A stretch of DNA of 64,000 nt from Bifidobacterium merycicum DSM 6492 (GCF_900129045.1 NZ_FQTX01000001.1:248001-312000); one strand, 5' to 3'; shown: positions 16,334-25,837, numbered from the stretch's first letter. The notes: generated by a model not told the origin, from the sequence alone. Made by a program: numbers and translations.

Positions 16334-17923
16334 TCACGCGCGGGCGCGTTCGGCCATCCAGGCCTCCACGTCGTCGATCTGCTTCGGGATGCCGGCGGAC
16401 AGCCATTCCGGGCCATGCTCGGTCATGAGCACGTCATCCTCGATGCGGATACCGATGCCACGGTATTCCGGCGGGATGAGCATATCGTCCTCACGGAAGT
16501 ACAGGCCGGGTTCGATGGTGAAGATCATGCCTGGACGGATCTTTGCGCCCTGATACGCCTCGAAGCGGGCCTGCGCGCAATCATGCACGTCAAGACCAAG
16601 ATGATGCGCCACGCCGCAGGCGAGCCAACGGCGATGCTGCTGGCCTTCGGGGGAGAGGGACTCCTCGACGCTCACCGGCAGCAAACCCCACTCGTGCAGG
16701 CGCTCGGCGATCACGCGCATGCAGGCGTGATGGATGTCGCAATACGTGGCGCCCACCTTCGCGGCTTCGAAACCGGCCTGCTGGGAGTCGAGCACCGCCT
16801 GGTACAGGCGCTTCTGCAGATCGGTGAACTTGCCGTTCGTCGGGAACGTGCGGGTGATGTCGGCGGTGTACAGCGAATCGACCTCCACACCGGCATCCAC
16901 CAGCAGCAGGTCGCCGTTGCGCACCACGCCCGTGTTACGCATCCAATGCAGGATCGGGGCGTGCGGACCGGAGGCGACGATCGAATCGTAGCCGACCGTA
17001 TTGCCCAGCTCACGGGACACGGAATTGAACGCGCCTTCCAGAATGCGTTCGCTGCGCGGCTTATCGAGCGCGGACGGCAGCGTGGAGAGCAGACGATCGA
17101 AACCGGCCTTGGTGGCGCTGATCGTCTTGCGCATCTCGCCCACCTCATAGGAGTCCTTGCACATGCGCGCCTCGGAGGTGAACTCGTGCAGCTTGTCGTC
17201 ATCGGCGGCGTTGCGATCCGGATCGGTGAACCCGTTGGCCTTGCGCACATCCTCCACCAGTGCGGTGATCTGCGGATCGGTTTCTCTCATGACGCGCACG
17301 CGCACGGCACCGGCCTCGGTGCCGACATCCTTGCCCAGCGCGTCGGCCAGCTGCGCGATGTCATGCGTTTCGATGCCGGTCATGGCCTGCATCTCGACCA
17401 AGCCGGCACGCGGGCCGACCCAGTATTCGCCGTAATGCGGGTTCATGAAGAAGTCGGCGGTGGAATTATCGGCGCGAGGGGCGACGAACAGTTCCGGCAC
17501 ATGGGTCTGACCGGCCTTCGCCTCCGGCGAATCCGGGTCGACGGGGTTGAGCACGAGCACGGCACCGGCCTCGTAATCGGTGCCGAGACCCGTGTAGTAC
17601 GCGAATGCGCTGTCCGGGCGGAACATGTAATCGCAATCATTGTTGCGCACCTTCGGCTGACCGGCGGGAATCACCAGACGTTCGCCCTCGAACGCCTTGC
17701 CCAGCGCCGCGCGACGGGCCGGAGTGAACTTGGAGGATTCCAACGGTTCGATATCCGGATTCTCATCGGCCCAACCGGACTTCATGAACTCGCGGAACGC
17801 GTCGGAATTCGGGCGCAGAGAACGGTTGTTCACGCGATCGCCCATGGCCTGGTCGTCGCCCGGCGCGGCGGCCTGCTCCGCCGCCTCATATTCCCTGTCC
17901 TTATCGGTGATCACTTCACCCAT
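16334..17923 (-). CDS. pepP: Xaa-Pro aminopeptidase (aminopeptidase P, M24)
   Basis: 529 residues. It removes N-terminal residues that precede proline and uses two metal ions. The M24 metal ligands are visible: Asp in LLVDAGVEVDS and ADITRTFP, His in HHLGLDVHD, Glu in TIEPGLYF and in IRIEDDVLMTEHGPEWLS. An aminopeptidase-P N-terminal domain (about 60-220) precedes it. The ATG at 17923 is chosen because AAGGAG lies 6 bases upstream; two earlier in-frame starts have weaker sites. Next to a peptide importer, a role in using imported Pro-containing peptides is plausible (inference). Confidence 0.9.
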   Translation of the reverse strand: MGEVITDKDREYEAAEQAAAPGDDQAMGDRVNNRSLRPNSDAFREFMKSGWADENPDIEPLESSKFTPARRAALGKAFEGERLVIPAGQPKVRNNDCDYMFRPDSAFAYYTGLGTDYEAGAVLVLNPVDPDSPEAKAGQTHVPELFVAPRADNSTADFFMNPHYGEYWVGPRAGLVEMQAMTGIETHDIAQLADALGKDVGTEAGAVRVRVMRETDPQITALVEDVRKANGFTDPDRNAADDDKLHEFTSEARMCKDSYEVGEMRKTISATKAGFDRLLSTLPSALDKPRSERILEGAFNSVSRELGNTVGYDSIVASGPHAPILHWMRNTGVVRNGDLLLVDAGVEVDSLYTADITRTFPTNGKFTDLQKRLYQAVLDSQQAGFEAAKVGATYCDIHHACMRVIAERLHEWGLLPVSVEESLSPEGQQHRRWLACGVAHHLGLDVHDCAQARFEAYQGAKIRPGMIFTIEPGLYFREDDMLIPPEYRGIGIRIEDDVLMTEHGPEWLSAGIPKQIDDVEAWMAERARA

Positions 17924-18172
17924 ATCTACTCCTTGGCTCATTGATTCCTGATCGATGGTTTCCGTGAATCCGGACGGCTCGCGTGGAACAGTCGGCCACA
18001 CCATCACACCATCGTCCCATCGTAGTCCACGTGCGCCCCGCGCACACCGTGTTTCCTATGGTGCCACATGTGCGACGCAACCTGGGAGCGGGGCGGGCGG
18101 GGCGTGCCAGGACGGGATATCCGGAACGCTGCGAACCGTACATCGGGGCGTGCAATAGAATATGAGAGGTTT

Positions 18173-18214
18173 GTACGTATCGGTTGTGCAAGTTGTACAT
18201 ATCCGTACGTATCG
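18173..18214 (+). promoter_or_regulatory. Three GTACGTATC-type iterations upstream of folC
   Basis: GTACGTATCG (18173-18182), GTACATATCC (18195-18204) and GTACGTATCG (18205-18214) end just before the folC ribosome binding site. A possible -10 (TAGAAT) lies at 18156-18161, which would place the iterations in the leader. Candidate operator; the binding protein is unknown. Confidence 0.4.
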
Positions 18215-18224
18215 AGAGGAAGTC

Positions 18225-19736
18225 ATGTCATTCGAGCATCCGAACAGAAACGGTGAATCCATCCACGACGTGGAGCGCGACATCATGAGCCGCCCGCCGG
18301 AACACAACACCACCAATCTTGACCTTGACCGCATGAATCTCATGCTGGACGTGCTGGGCCATCCGGAGGAATCGTTCCGCGTGATCCATATCACCGGCAC
18401 CAACGGTAAGGGATCCACCGCACGCATGGCAGAAGCCATCTGCCGCGCCTACGGTCTGCGCACCGGCCTGTACACGTCGCCGCACCTGGAGAAGGTGAAC
18501 GAGCGCATCGCCATTGACGGCCAGGAGCTCAGCGATGACGACTTCATCGATGCATGGGATCAGATCAAGGATTACGTCGATCTGGTGGACGCCAAAATGG
18601 AGGAGCAAGGCAAGCCGCGCATGAGCTTCTTCGAAGTGCTCACTGCCATGGCGATCTGGAAGTTCGCGGACGCGCCGGTGGACGTCGCCGTCGTCGAGGT
18701 CGGTATGGGCGGCGCATGGGACGCCACGAACGTGCTGAACGCGGACGCGGCGATTATCGGGCCAATCGACATGGACCACATGAAGTGGTTGGGCGACACC
18801 GTCGAGGACATCGCACAGGAGAAAGTCGGCATCATCAAGCCCGGCTGCACCGCGGTCATCGGCCGTCAACCCCACGAGGAGGCGGTCATGCCGATCATTG
18901 AGGAAGCCGCGGAACGCAACCACGCCAAGCTGGTACGCGACGGCTACGAGATGGAGGTCGTCGAACGCATGCCCGCGGTCGGCGGTCAGGTCGCCACCCT
19001 GTCCACGCCGCTCGGCACCTACACCGAAGTGCCCATCGCCAAGTTCGGCGAGCATCAGGCGCATAACGCACTCGCTGCGCTCGCCGCCTGTGAGGCCGTG
19101 ATCCCCACGTCCGGCGCGTTGGACGGCGATCTGGTGGCCGAGGCATTGAGCGGCGTGAAGATCCCGGGGCGCATCGAGCAGATCCGCACCTCGCCGACCA
19201 TCATCCTCGACGGCGGGCATAACATCAACGCCGCCGAATCGCTGCGTGCGGCGCTTGAGGAGAACTACAACTTCGAGCAGCTGGTCGGCGTGGTGGCCAT
19301 GATGGCCGACAAGCAGGTCGAACAGTATCTGGGCATTTTGGAGCCGGTGCTCAGCCAGATCGTGGTGACCGAGAACTCGTGGCGCGACCGCGTCATGCCC
19401 GCCGATGAACTGGAGAAAATCGCCATCGACGTGTTCGGCGCCGATCGCGTGATCAAGGAACCGAACCTGCCCGACGCCATCCAGACCGCCGTCAACCTGG
19501 TGGACGCCGACGATGAGCTGGGCGTGGGCTACGGCCACGGCGTGCTCATCTGCGGCAGCTTCGTCACCGCGGGTGATGCGCGAGCCATGCTGAAGGAGCA
19601 CGCGAGCCCGGTCATGCAGAAGGCCATGAGCATCCATCAGGCCACCGTGGAGCCGGATGATCGCGGGGATGCCGAGGCTGGAGCCGGTGATACTGAAGCC
19701 GGCGATGCCGGGAACGCCGAAACGGCCGAGGAGTGA
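18225..19736 (+). CDS. folC: Folylpolyglutamate synthase / dihydrofolate synthase
   Basis: 503 residues. A Mur-ligase-family enzyme that adds glutamate to folates (and, in bifunctional forms, makes dihydrofolate from dihydropteroate). The P-loop GTNGKGST at about residue 50, the TSPHLEKVNERI motif and the GMGGAWDATN segment are all family features. The ATG at 18225 follows GAGAGGAAG. The C-terminal tail (about 475-503) is unusually acidic and Ala/Gly-rich (EAGAGDTEAGDAGNAE) and looks like disordered extension. Convergent with the D-Asp cluster. Confidence 0.92.
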   Translation: MSFEHPNRNGESIHDVERDIMSRPPEHNTTNLDLDRMNLMLDVLGHPEESFRVIHITGTNGKGSTARMAEAICRAYGLRTGLYTSPHLEKVNERIAIDGQELSDDDFIDAWDQIKDYVDLVDAKMEEQGKPRMSFFEVLTAMAIWKFADAPVDVAVVEVGMGGAWDATNVLNADAAIIGPIDMDHMKWLGDTVEDIAQEKVGIIKPGCTAVIGRQPHEEAVMPIIEEAAERNHAKLVRDGYEMEVVERMPAVGGQVATLSTPLGTYTEVPIAKFGEHQAHNALAALAACEAVIPTSGALDGDLVAEALSGVKIPGRIEQIRTSPTIILDGGHNINAAESLRAALEENYNFEQLVGVVAMMADKQVEQYLGILEPVLSQIVVTENSWRDRVMPADELEKIAIDVFGADRVIKEPNLPDAIQTAVNLVDADDELGVGYGHGVLICGSFVTAGDARAMLKEHASPVMQKAMSIHQATVEPDDRGDAEAGAGDTEAGDAGNAETAEE

Positions 19737-19758
19737 CGTAAGTCGGCGATCCTACGAG

Positions 19759-19795
19759 AAACGGGAGCCGGGCTCAATGGCTCGACTCCCGTTTT
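19759..19795. terminator. Terminator between folC and the racemase gene
   Basis: AAACGGGAG ... CTCCCGTTTT, with an inner GGCTC/GGCTC-flanked loop of about 18 bases and a short T-run on the plus side. Convergent gene pair. Confidence 0.75.
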
Positions 19796-19843
19796 CCTGT
19801 TATGTACGCTTATCCGCTTGGAGCGCTCGGTGCGCTGGCACAT

Positions 19844-20569
19844 TCAGCCGCGCAACGCCTCCGCCCGTTCCACGGTCACATCCACCAGCACGGCCTGCGC
19901 ATCGATGACGGGCAGCTGCGGGAGTGGGAAGGCCTCGTTGAGCACACTGAGCTCGGTGCAGCCGAGGATCAGCGCATCGCACGCGCACGGACCGGCCGGG
20001 TCGAGCATGTCGCGGAGCACGGACTCGTAGCGTGCGAGATTCAGCTCGCCGGTGCCCTTCACATCGTCATAGATGAGCGACGTGATACGCTGCTGCAGCG
20101 CATCATCCGGTTCCACGAACGTGTATCCGGCCTCCTCCACGGCATGCTTGTACACGCCCGAAGCGCGCGAACCCACCGTGCCGAGGAATCCGACGCGCGT
20201 GGCGGAACCCGCCGGGTACGATTTCGACAGTCGCTTGACCGCCTCGCGCGGCATGTGCAGGATCGGCACATCGGTGAGCGCCTGGAAACGGTCATAGAAA
20301 TAATGGGCGGTGTTGCAGGTCAACACGATGAAGCTCGCGCCCATCGCCGTGGCCTTTTCGATATCGTCCGCGAGTACGGGGAACGGGTTGTCATCCGATT
20401 CCCCGATGATGAACGCGGTACGATCGGGCACGGACGCATCGTTGAACACGACGTAATCCAGATACTCCTGATCGCTGTGCGCGTGCGTGGCCGCGTCGAC
20501 CAGACGGACGTAGCTTTCCGTGGCCAACGTGCCCATGCCGCCGAGTACGGCGAAGAACGGTCGTTTCAT
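19844..20569 (-). CDS. Aspartate/glutamate racemase family protein
   Basis: 241 residues. The two catalytic cysteines of this cofactor-free family are in LTCNTAHYF (about residue 83) and LGCTELS (about 195). The N-terminal LGGMGTLATESY is closer to aspartate racemases than to the MurI glutamate racemase. The ATG at 20569 overlaps the stop codon of the upstream ATP-grasp gene (ATGA), so the two are translationally coupled. With a D-aspartate ligase-like gene directly upstream, making D-Asp for the peptidoglycan cross-bridge is the simplest reading (inference from context). Confidence 0.85.
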   Translation of the reverse strand: MKRPFFAVLGGMGTLATESYVRLVDAATHAHSDQEYLDYVVFNDASVPDRTAFIIGESDDNPFPVLADDIEKATAMGASFIVLTCNTAHYFYDRFQALTDVPILHMPREAVKRLSKSYPAGSATRVGFLGTVGSRASGVYKHAVEEAGYTFVEPDDALQQRITSLIYDDVKGTGELNLARYESVLRDMLDPAGPCACDALILGCTELSVLNEAFPLPQLPVIDAQAVLVDVTVERAEALRG

Positions 20570-21810
20570 TTCAATTCGTCCTTTTTGGTGAAGTATTTGG
20601 CGTAGCTCTTCTTGTAAATGGAGAACATGTGGCGGACCATGGCCCATCGCAAGGGGTTCATGTCCTTCTTGTATTCGAGGGTGGTGCCCCAGTTCCCGGA
20701 GGCAAGCATCGCGCGCCCCGCTTCCTTATCCGGGCCTTCGGCCACATAATCCATGAAGATGGATTTCGGGATTTCAAGCCACAGCTTCGACCCGCGGCCG
20801 AACAGCGTGTCCCCGTCGAATGGGGTGTCCTCGACCAGATCGTCGACGAAGTACTTGGCCAGATTGAATCCGTTCAACGTCACGAAATAGCTGGAACGTC
20901 CCTGACGCAGATTGATCTCGAACAGCTTGTATTCGCCGTCGCGCTCATCGTATTTCATATCGAAGTTGGCGACGCCCTCATAGCCGATATCCTCAAGGAA
21001 GGCTTTGATGATGCGGAACACCTTCTCGTTGTAGTCGGGCAGGATGGCCGCATAGTTTCCGGCCGCCACGGGGGAGGGGTCCTCGAGCAGCGGATGGCCG
21101 AGGAACATCATGCGCACGCGATGATGCTGATCCACGTAGGCGTTCAGTACGCGCATGCGCGAATCGTCGCCGGGGATGAAATCCTGAATGACCATTTCGG
21201 ACGTGTAGCCCGCCGCGTAGGCACGTTTGATGATCGTCTCAAGCTTATCCGGACTGTCGAAGATGTAGGCCTTGCGGCGTCCTTCGAAATCGATGTTCAG
21301 CCATTCCACCGAATTGGCGGGCTTCATCGCAACCGGGTATGCGAATGGTAGATCCTTGTATGCACCGGCCGCGACCTCATCGGCGGTGACCGTCTTCGTC
21401 TTCGGATGCGGCAGATCGTACTGTTCGCAGATGCGGTAGAAGGTCGACTTGTACGCCAGCCTGCGGGACAGGTTGATGTCCAACGTGTTATAGACGAAAT
21501 ACCGGCGCAGGTCGTCGCCGCATTGGCTGAGCAGATTCGCATACACGTCGCCGCAGGGGATGAGCAGCAGCACACGGTCCGGGTCCTCGGCCTTCATCCT
21601 TTTGCCCAGGTCGAGCATGAAATCACGGAACGTGACGAAATTATTGAAATCGTCGACGATATGGACATTGACGATCCGGCTGAACTTCGTCGGACTGAGC
21701 TGGAAATACGCATAGGCTTCGGAGACGATGCCATACTCCTCATGGAAAGCCCTAGCCATGCCGTAGACGTTGATGTCGCTGCCTAGCAGAATCGGTTGGA
21801 ATCTTGTCAT
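20566..21810 (-). CDS. ATP-grasp ligase, D-aspartate ligase-like
   Basis: 414 residues of ATP-grasp carboxylate-amine ligase type. Visible parts are the phosphate-gripping region (FAYPVAMKPAN at about 155-165), IQDFIPGDDSRMRVLNAYV (about 214-232), and FEINLRQGRSSYF with the metal-binding Glu-x-Asn (about 315-330). The enterococcal D-aspartate ligase that adds D-Asp to the peptidoglycan Lys side chain belongs to this superfamily. Downstream coupling with an Asp racemase and upstream MurE genes support the same role here. The direct acceptor (Lys or Orn) cannot be read. No signal peptide: cytoplasmic. Confidence 0.8.
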   Translation of the reverse strand: MTRFQPILLGSDINVYGMARAFHEEYGIVSEAYAYFQLSPTKFSRIVNVHIVDDFNNFVTFRDFMLDLGKRMKAEDPDRVLLLIPCGDVYANLLSQCGDDLRRYFVYNTLDINLSRRLAYKSTFYRICEQYDLPHPKTKTVTADEVAAGAYKDLPFAYPVAMKPANSVEWLNIDFEGRRKAYIFDSPDKLETIIKRAYAAGYTSEMVIQDFIPGDDSRMRVLNAYVDQHHRVRMMFLGHPLLEDPSPVAAGNYAAILPDYNEKVFRIIKAFLEDIGYEGVANFDMKYDERDGEYKLFEINLRQGRSSYFVTLNGFNLAKYFVDDLVEDTPFDGDTLFGRGSKLWLEIPKSIFMDYVAEGPDKEAGRAMLASGNWGTTLEYKKDMNPLRWAMVRHMFSIYKKSYAKYFTKKDELK

Positions 21811-21868
21811 AAACCCTCACCTTACCGTTGTCGTGTGGTCAAGTCGTTTATTTGCCCAGCTGTTTACC

Positions 21869-23443
21869 CTACAACCCGGCCGGACGGGCATCCAGCTCGC
21901 GGCGCACGATCGTCGCGTCGCCGGGCCAGGGGACGGCCTTGCCGTTGATGATGTTGCGCCGTTCATGGCCTTTGCCGATCACCAGAACGATGTTGAACCG
22001 GTCCGCATGTTCGCGAGCCTCGCCGATCGCGGTGGTGATGGCCTGATCGCGGTCGACGATGATTTGCGTCCGCGCATCATCCGTCACATACGAGGCCATC
22101 TGTTCGCAGATCGCCTGCGGATCCTCGAAATTCGGATCGTCTGTCGTGAAGATATACGATTCCGCTTGGCCGAGCGCACCCTTGACGATGCCCTCACGCC
22201 GGTCGATGGCCTTGCCCCCGGTGGAACCGGCGACCACGGTGATATGCGGGTCGCGCTCGCCATACACGCGCACCATCTCATCCACCAGCGCCTTGGTGGA
22301 CAGGTAATTATGCGCGAAATCCACGAATACCAGCAGATTCTCGCCGCCCGTGAACCGTTCCATATGACCGGGAACCTGCACGGATTCGATGGCCTTCATG
22401 GCATCGCTGTCGAACGGTACGCCGATATTGACAGCCAGCGCGATGGCGGCCGCGGCGTTGAGGAAGTTGAATTCGCCGAGCATATCGAGGGTGAACGCGC
22501 GCGTCTCGCCATCGCAGGAGACAGTGATGCCGGTTTTCGTCCCCTCGGTGGGGGAGACGGTGAGATCGGCGGGCGTGCGCTCGCCGGCGGCTTCGTCGTG
22601 AAGCGCGAACGAGAACACCGGCACATTGTTCGCGGCGGCGTCCTCGCGCAGCAGATCGGCGTGATCGCAGTCCGCGCCGAGCACGAACCAGCGGCTGTGG
22701 GCGATGATCTGCCGCTTGCAATGCAGATAATCCTCGAACGTCGGATGTTCGATGGGACTGATGTGATCGGGGGAGATGTTGAGGAACGCCCCGGCATCGA
22801 AGGTCAGATCGTAGACGCGGTTGACCTTGTACGCCTGCGAGCTGACTTCCATGACGAAATATTCCATGCCGTTATCCACGGCTTCGCGCATCATGTGTGC
22901 CAGATCCAACGACACCGGTGTGGTGAGCTTGGAAGGGATCCAGGTGTTGCCGTCCAGGCAGCAGGCGATGGAACTGGTGATCGCGGCACGCCCGTGCGAA
23001 TACGCGTTGAGGATCGCGTGGGTGAAATAGTTGGTGGTGGTTTTGCCCTTGGTGCCGGTGATGCCCACCATCTTCAATTGCCTGTCGGGGCGCCCGTAGA
23101 ATTCAAACGACAACAGGGCCATGGCCTTCGGCGCGTCCTCGACGATGAGCCCGACCGCCGATGTACGATCCGAAAACTCGGTTTCGGATACGTAGACGGC
23201 CAAGCCCCGCTCGTCGATCCCGTCCATGAACTCGGGTTTGAACCGGCCTTTGACGAACAGCAGCGATCCGGGCGTGACCTCACGGGTGTCGTAGGTGATC
23301 GCGGGAATCGGCGTATCCGCTCCGGGAAGACCCGCCGTGTTGACGGTCCAGCGTTCGGGCGTGATGATTTCACGGAGCAGATGATGCTGCTTGAGCAGTT
23401 CGACCGCACTGGTCAGGGTGAACGATGCGTTCGTGAATGCCAT
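21869..23443 (-). CDS. murE: MurE-type UDP-MurNAc-tripeptide ligase, copy 1 (L-Lys-type motif)
   Basis: 524 residues. MurE ligases add the third residue of the peptidoglycan stem peptide with ATP. P-loop GITGTKGKTTTNYF (about residue 118), the central EVSSQAYKV and the NISPDHISPIEH segment are diagnostic. The amino-acid-selecting site reads TTDDPNFEDP; D-(D/N)-P-(N/A) is the pattern known from L-Lys-adding enzymes, unlike the DNPR of diaminopimelate-adding ones. The ATG at 23443 is taken from alignment with the paralog; its ribosome binding site is weak. It lies 59 bp downstream of copy 2. Confidence 0.88.
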   Translation of the reverse strand: MAFTNASFTLTSAVELLKQHHLLREIITPERWTVNTAGLPGADTPIPAITYDTREVTPGSLLFVKGRFKPEFMDGIDERGLAVYVSETEFSDRTSAVGLIVEDAPKAMALLSFEFYGRPDRQLKMVGITGTKGKTTTNYFTHAILNAYSHGRAAITSSIACCLDGNTWIPSKLTTPVSLDLAHMMREAVDNGMEYFVMEVSSQAYKVNRVYDLTFDAGAFLNISPDHISPIEHPTFEDYLHCKRQIIAHSRWFVLGADCDHADLLREDAAANNVPVFSFALHDEAAGERTPADLTVSPTEGTKTGITVSCDGETRAFTLDMLGEFNFLNAAAAIALAVNIGVPFDSDAMKAIESVQVPGHMERFTGGENLLVFVDFAHNYLSTKALVDEMVRVYGERDPHITVVAGSTGGKAIDRREGIVKGALGQAESYIFTTDDPNFEDPQAICEQMASYVTDDARTQIIVDRDQAITTAIGEAREHADRFNIVLVIGKGHERRNIINGKAVPWPGDATIVRRELDARPAGL

Positions 23444-23502
23444 AGGGGGAATGCTTCGACTTTCCTTCGGGAAACAGAATCCCCACCATCGTACCCCAGT
23501 GT

Positions 23503-25071
23503 CTATCGCAGCAGACGCTCCACTACACAATCATCACCTTCGTACGGCACATGCTTGTTGAGATCCTTAATCCAACGCTCGTGCCCTTTGCCGATGATTA
23601 GTACCACGTCGAGGCGGTCGGCGTCGCTGCGCGCCTTTTCCACAGCGGATTCGATGGCTTTGGTGCGGTCGATGATCGTGCTGGACTTCACCCGGTCGTT
23701 GGTGATGCAATTCGCCATATCGCGGCAGATATCCTCATACGGTTCGGTGTCGGTGTCTTCGGCGGTGAACACGAAACGCATGATGCGGTCCTGCGCGGCC
23801 TGGACGATGCCTTCGCGGCGATCAAGTGCCTTGTTGCCAGCCGAACCGGTGACCAAGGTGATGCCCGGATTCTCCTCGCCGTACCGCACGTCGACATAGT
23901 CGAGCAGTTTGACCACGGAATCGTAGTTGTGCGCGTAATCGACGATGACGACGGTGTTCGCGCCCTCGTCGTAATACTGCATCATGCGGCCGGGCACCTT
24001 GGTGTGTTCCATGGCATGCATCGCCTCGCTGTCGACGGGCACACCCGCGGCATGCGCGATCGCGACGGCCGCCAATGCGTTCCGATAGTTGAAATCGCCG
24101 TCCAAATCAAGTGTGTACTCGCCCAGATCCACGCCGTCCACACGCATATGGTAGGCGCGGTGCGTGCAGTCGACCGCCCAGGCGCAGGTGGCGGGAAGAT
24201 CCTCCAAATGCTCCGGATCGTAATGATCCTCCAAATTGTCGAATACCGAGAACTCGCTGACCGGCACGTTATGCGCGGCGGCATCCTCGCGCAACAGGTT
24301 GATATGCTTGCAGCCGGAGCCGAGCACGAGCTTGCGGCAGTTGGCGATGAGCTGGCGTTTGCAATACAGGTAATCCTCAAGCGTTGGATGCTCGATGGGA
24401 CTGATATGGTCCGGGGTGATGTTGAGGAACGCGCCCACGTCGAACGTGAACCCGTACACGCGTTGCACCTTGTATGCCTGCGAGCTGACCTCCATCACCA
24501 GGTACGTCATGCCGTTATCCACGGCTTCGCGCATCATGCGCAGCGCGTCGAACGATTCGGGCGTGGTGAGATCCGATTCGGCGTAGGCGTGGCCGTCAAG
24601 ACAGTTGTCCACGGAGGAGAACAAGGCGCAGCGCCCGCCGCTGTAAGCGTTGAGGATGGCCTGCGTGAAATAGGCCGTGGTGGTTTTGCCCTTGGTGCCG
24701 GTGATGCCCACCAGCGTGAGCTCGCGTTCCGGATGATCGTAGAATTCGGCAGCGAGCAGGCTCAGCGCCTTGCGCGCATCGTTGACGATGAGGCCGGGGC
24801 GATCGGTGCGCTCCGACAAATCGGTTTCCGCAACATAGGCGGCGAGCCCCTTCTCCGCCGTGCCGTCAAGAAATTCCGGCTTGAATCTGCCCTTGCAGAC
24901 CAGCAGCGTGCCGGGGGCGATCTCGCGTGTGTCATACGAGAGTTTTTCAAAAGGCGTGTCCGCACCATCGATACCCGAGGCGTCGAGTTGCCAGACGTCG
25001 CCATGAACCACCTCTCTCAGAAGATTATGCTGTGAGAGAAGCGATGCGGCGGAAGCCAGTGTCAGCGTCAT
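23503..25071 (-). CDS. MurE-type ligase, copy 2 (divergent specificity motif)
   Basis: 522 residues, clearly paralogous to the next gene: P-loop GITGTKGKTTTAYF, EVSSQAYKV, NITPDHISPIEH and a C-terminal GKGHERWIKD. At the position where the paralog has TTDDPNFEDP this copy reads TAEDTDTEPYED, so the usual amino-acid-selecting residues are gone. It may use another amino acid (ornithine is possible in this genus), or act on another UDP-precursor. The start at 25071 has AAAGGA upstream. First gene of a four-gene operon. Confidence 0.85.
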   Translation of the reverse strand: MTLTLASAASLLSQHNLLREVVHGDVWQLDASGIDGADTPFEKLSYDTREIAPGTLLVCKGRFKPEFLDGTAEKGLAAYVAETDLSERTDRPGLIVNDARKALSLLAAEFYDHPERELTLVGITGTKGKTTTAYFTQAILNAYSGGRCALFSSVDNCLDGHAYAESDLTTPESFDALRMMREAVDNGMTYLVMEVSSQAYKVQRVYGFTFDVGAFLNITPDHISPIEHPTLEDYLYCKRQLIANCRKLVLGSGCKHINLLREDAAAHNVPVSEFSVFDNLEDHYDPEHLEDLPATCAWAVDCTHRAYHMRVDGVDLGEYTLDLDGDFNYRNALAAVAIAHAAGVPVDSEAMHAMEHTKVPGRMMQYYDEGANTVVIVDYAHNYDSVVKLLDYVDVRYGEENPGITLVTGSAGNKALDRREGIVQAAQDRIMRFVFTAEDTDTEPYEDICRDMANCITNDRVKSSTIIDRTKAIESAVEKARSDADRLDVVLIIGKGHERWIKDLNKHVPYEGDDCVVERLLR

Positions 25072-25145
25072 GTTGGGTCCTTTCCCAAGTTTTTCCCGAC
25101 CCCCCATTGTGCTGAGCGATCCTGACAAAAAAACTGGGGATTACA

Positions 25146-25823
25146 ATGGTGTTCGTGACGAATGATGACGGCGAAACTCTGACGCAGAAGCGGGAACGCT
25201 TCGAACGGCTCGTCATGCCCGCAGTCAACGCGCTGTATCGTCAGGCGATGAAGCTGACCAATAACCCGGATGACGCGCAGGACCTGGTGCAAGACACCTT
25301 CGAACGAGGATTCAAGGCCTTCGACTCCTTCAAGCAGGGCACGAACTTCGAAGCATGGATGACCACCATCGAACGCAACGCCTACTTCAACCAATACGCC
25401 AAAGCCAAGCGCCGTCCGCAACGCGCCAACGATTCCTCCGGCGAATACGATGATTGGGATATCTACTCCGCTTCGGAACACTCCTCGGACGGGCTCAAAT
25501 CGGCCGAAGAGGAATATCTGGACGCGTTCGCGCCCGAAGAGATCATGGCCGCGCTCGCGAAGCTGTCGCCGGAACGCCGGCAGGTGTTCATCGACGCCGC
25601 GATCGACGGCAAATCATACAGTCAGGTGGCTGAGGAACAAGGGGTGAAAATCGGTACGGTGATGAGCCGTTTGAATCGTGCCCGCACCCAGCTCAAACAT
25701 GAGCTGGCAGCCTACGCGAAGGAGCGTGGGTACCTTGACCGCAAGACCGGCGGGCCGAAGGGTTCACTATGCGCAAAGACCAGTGACAATCCGCGGTCGG
25801 ACAACGATAATACGAATAAATAG
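25146..25823 (+). CDS. ECF RNA polymerase sigma factor (SigR/SigH-like)
   Basis: 225 residues. Region 2 (about 20-90) has DAQDLVQDTFERGFKAFDSF and NFEAWMTTIERNAYFN; region 4 (about 135-190) has LSPERRQVFIDAAIDGKSYSQVAEEQGVKIGTVMSRL in two helices. This is the SigR/SigH type that controls thiol-oxidative stress in actinobacteria. A Cys-rich small protein follows 14 bp downstream and is the likely anti-sigma factor. Start at 25146 with a GGGGA about 7 bases upstream. Divergent from the MurE operon. Confidence 0.9.
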   Translation: MVFVTNDDGETLTQKRERFERLVMPAVNALYRQAMKLTNNPDDAQDLVQDTFERGFKAFDSFKQGTNFEAWMTTIERNAYFNQYAKAKRRPQRANDSSGEYDDWDIYSASEHSSDGLKSAEEEYLDAFAPEEIMAALAKLSPERRQVFIDAAIDGKSYSQVAEEQGVKIGTVMSRLNRARTQLKHELAAYAKERGYLDRKTGGPKGSLCAKTSDNPRSDNDNTNK

Positions 25824-25837
25824 GAGAGAGAACTATC

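Noticed and set aside
21770-23899. 709-residue plus-strand frame
   Set aside because: Antisense of the murE operon; Arg/Asp/Val-rich shadow, no domain.
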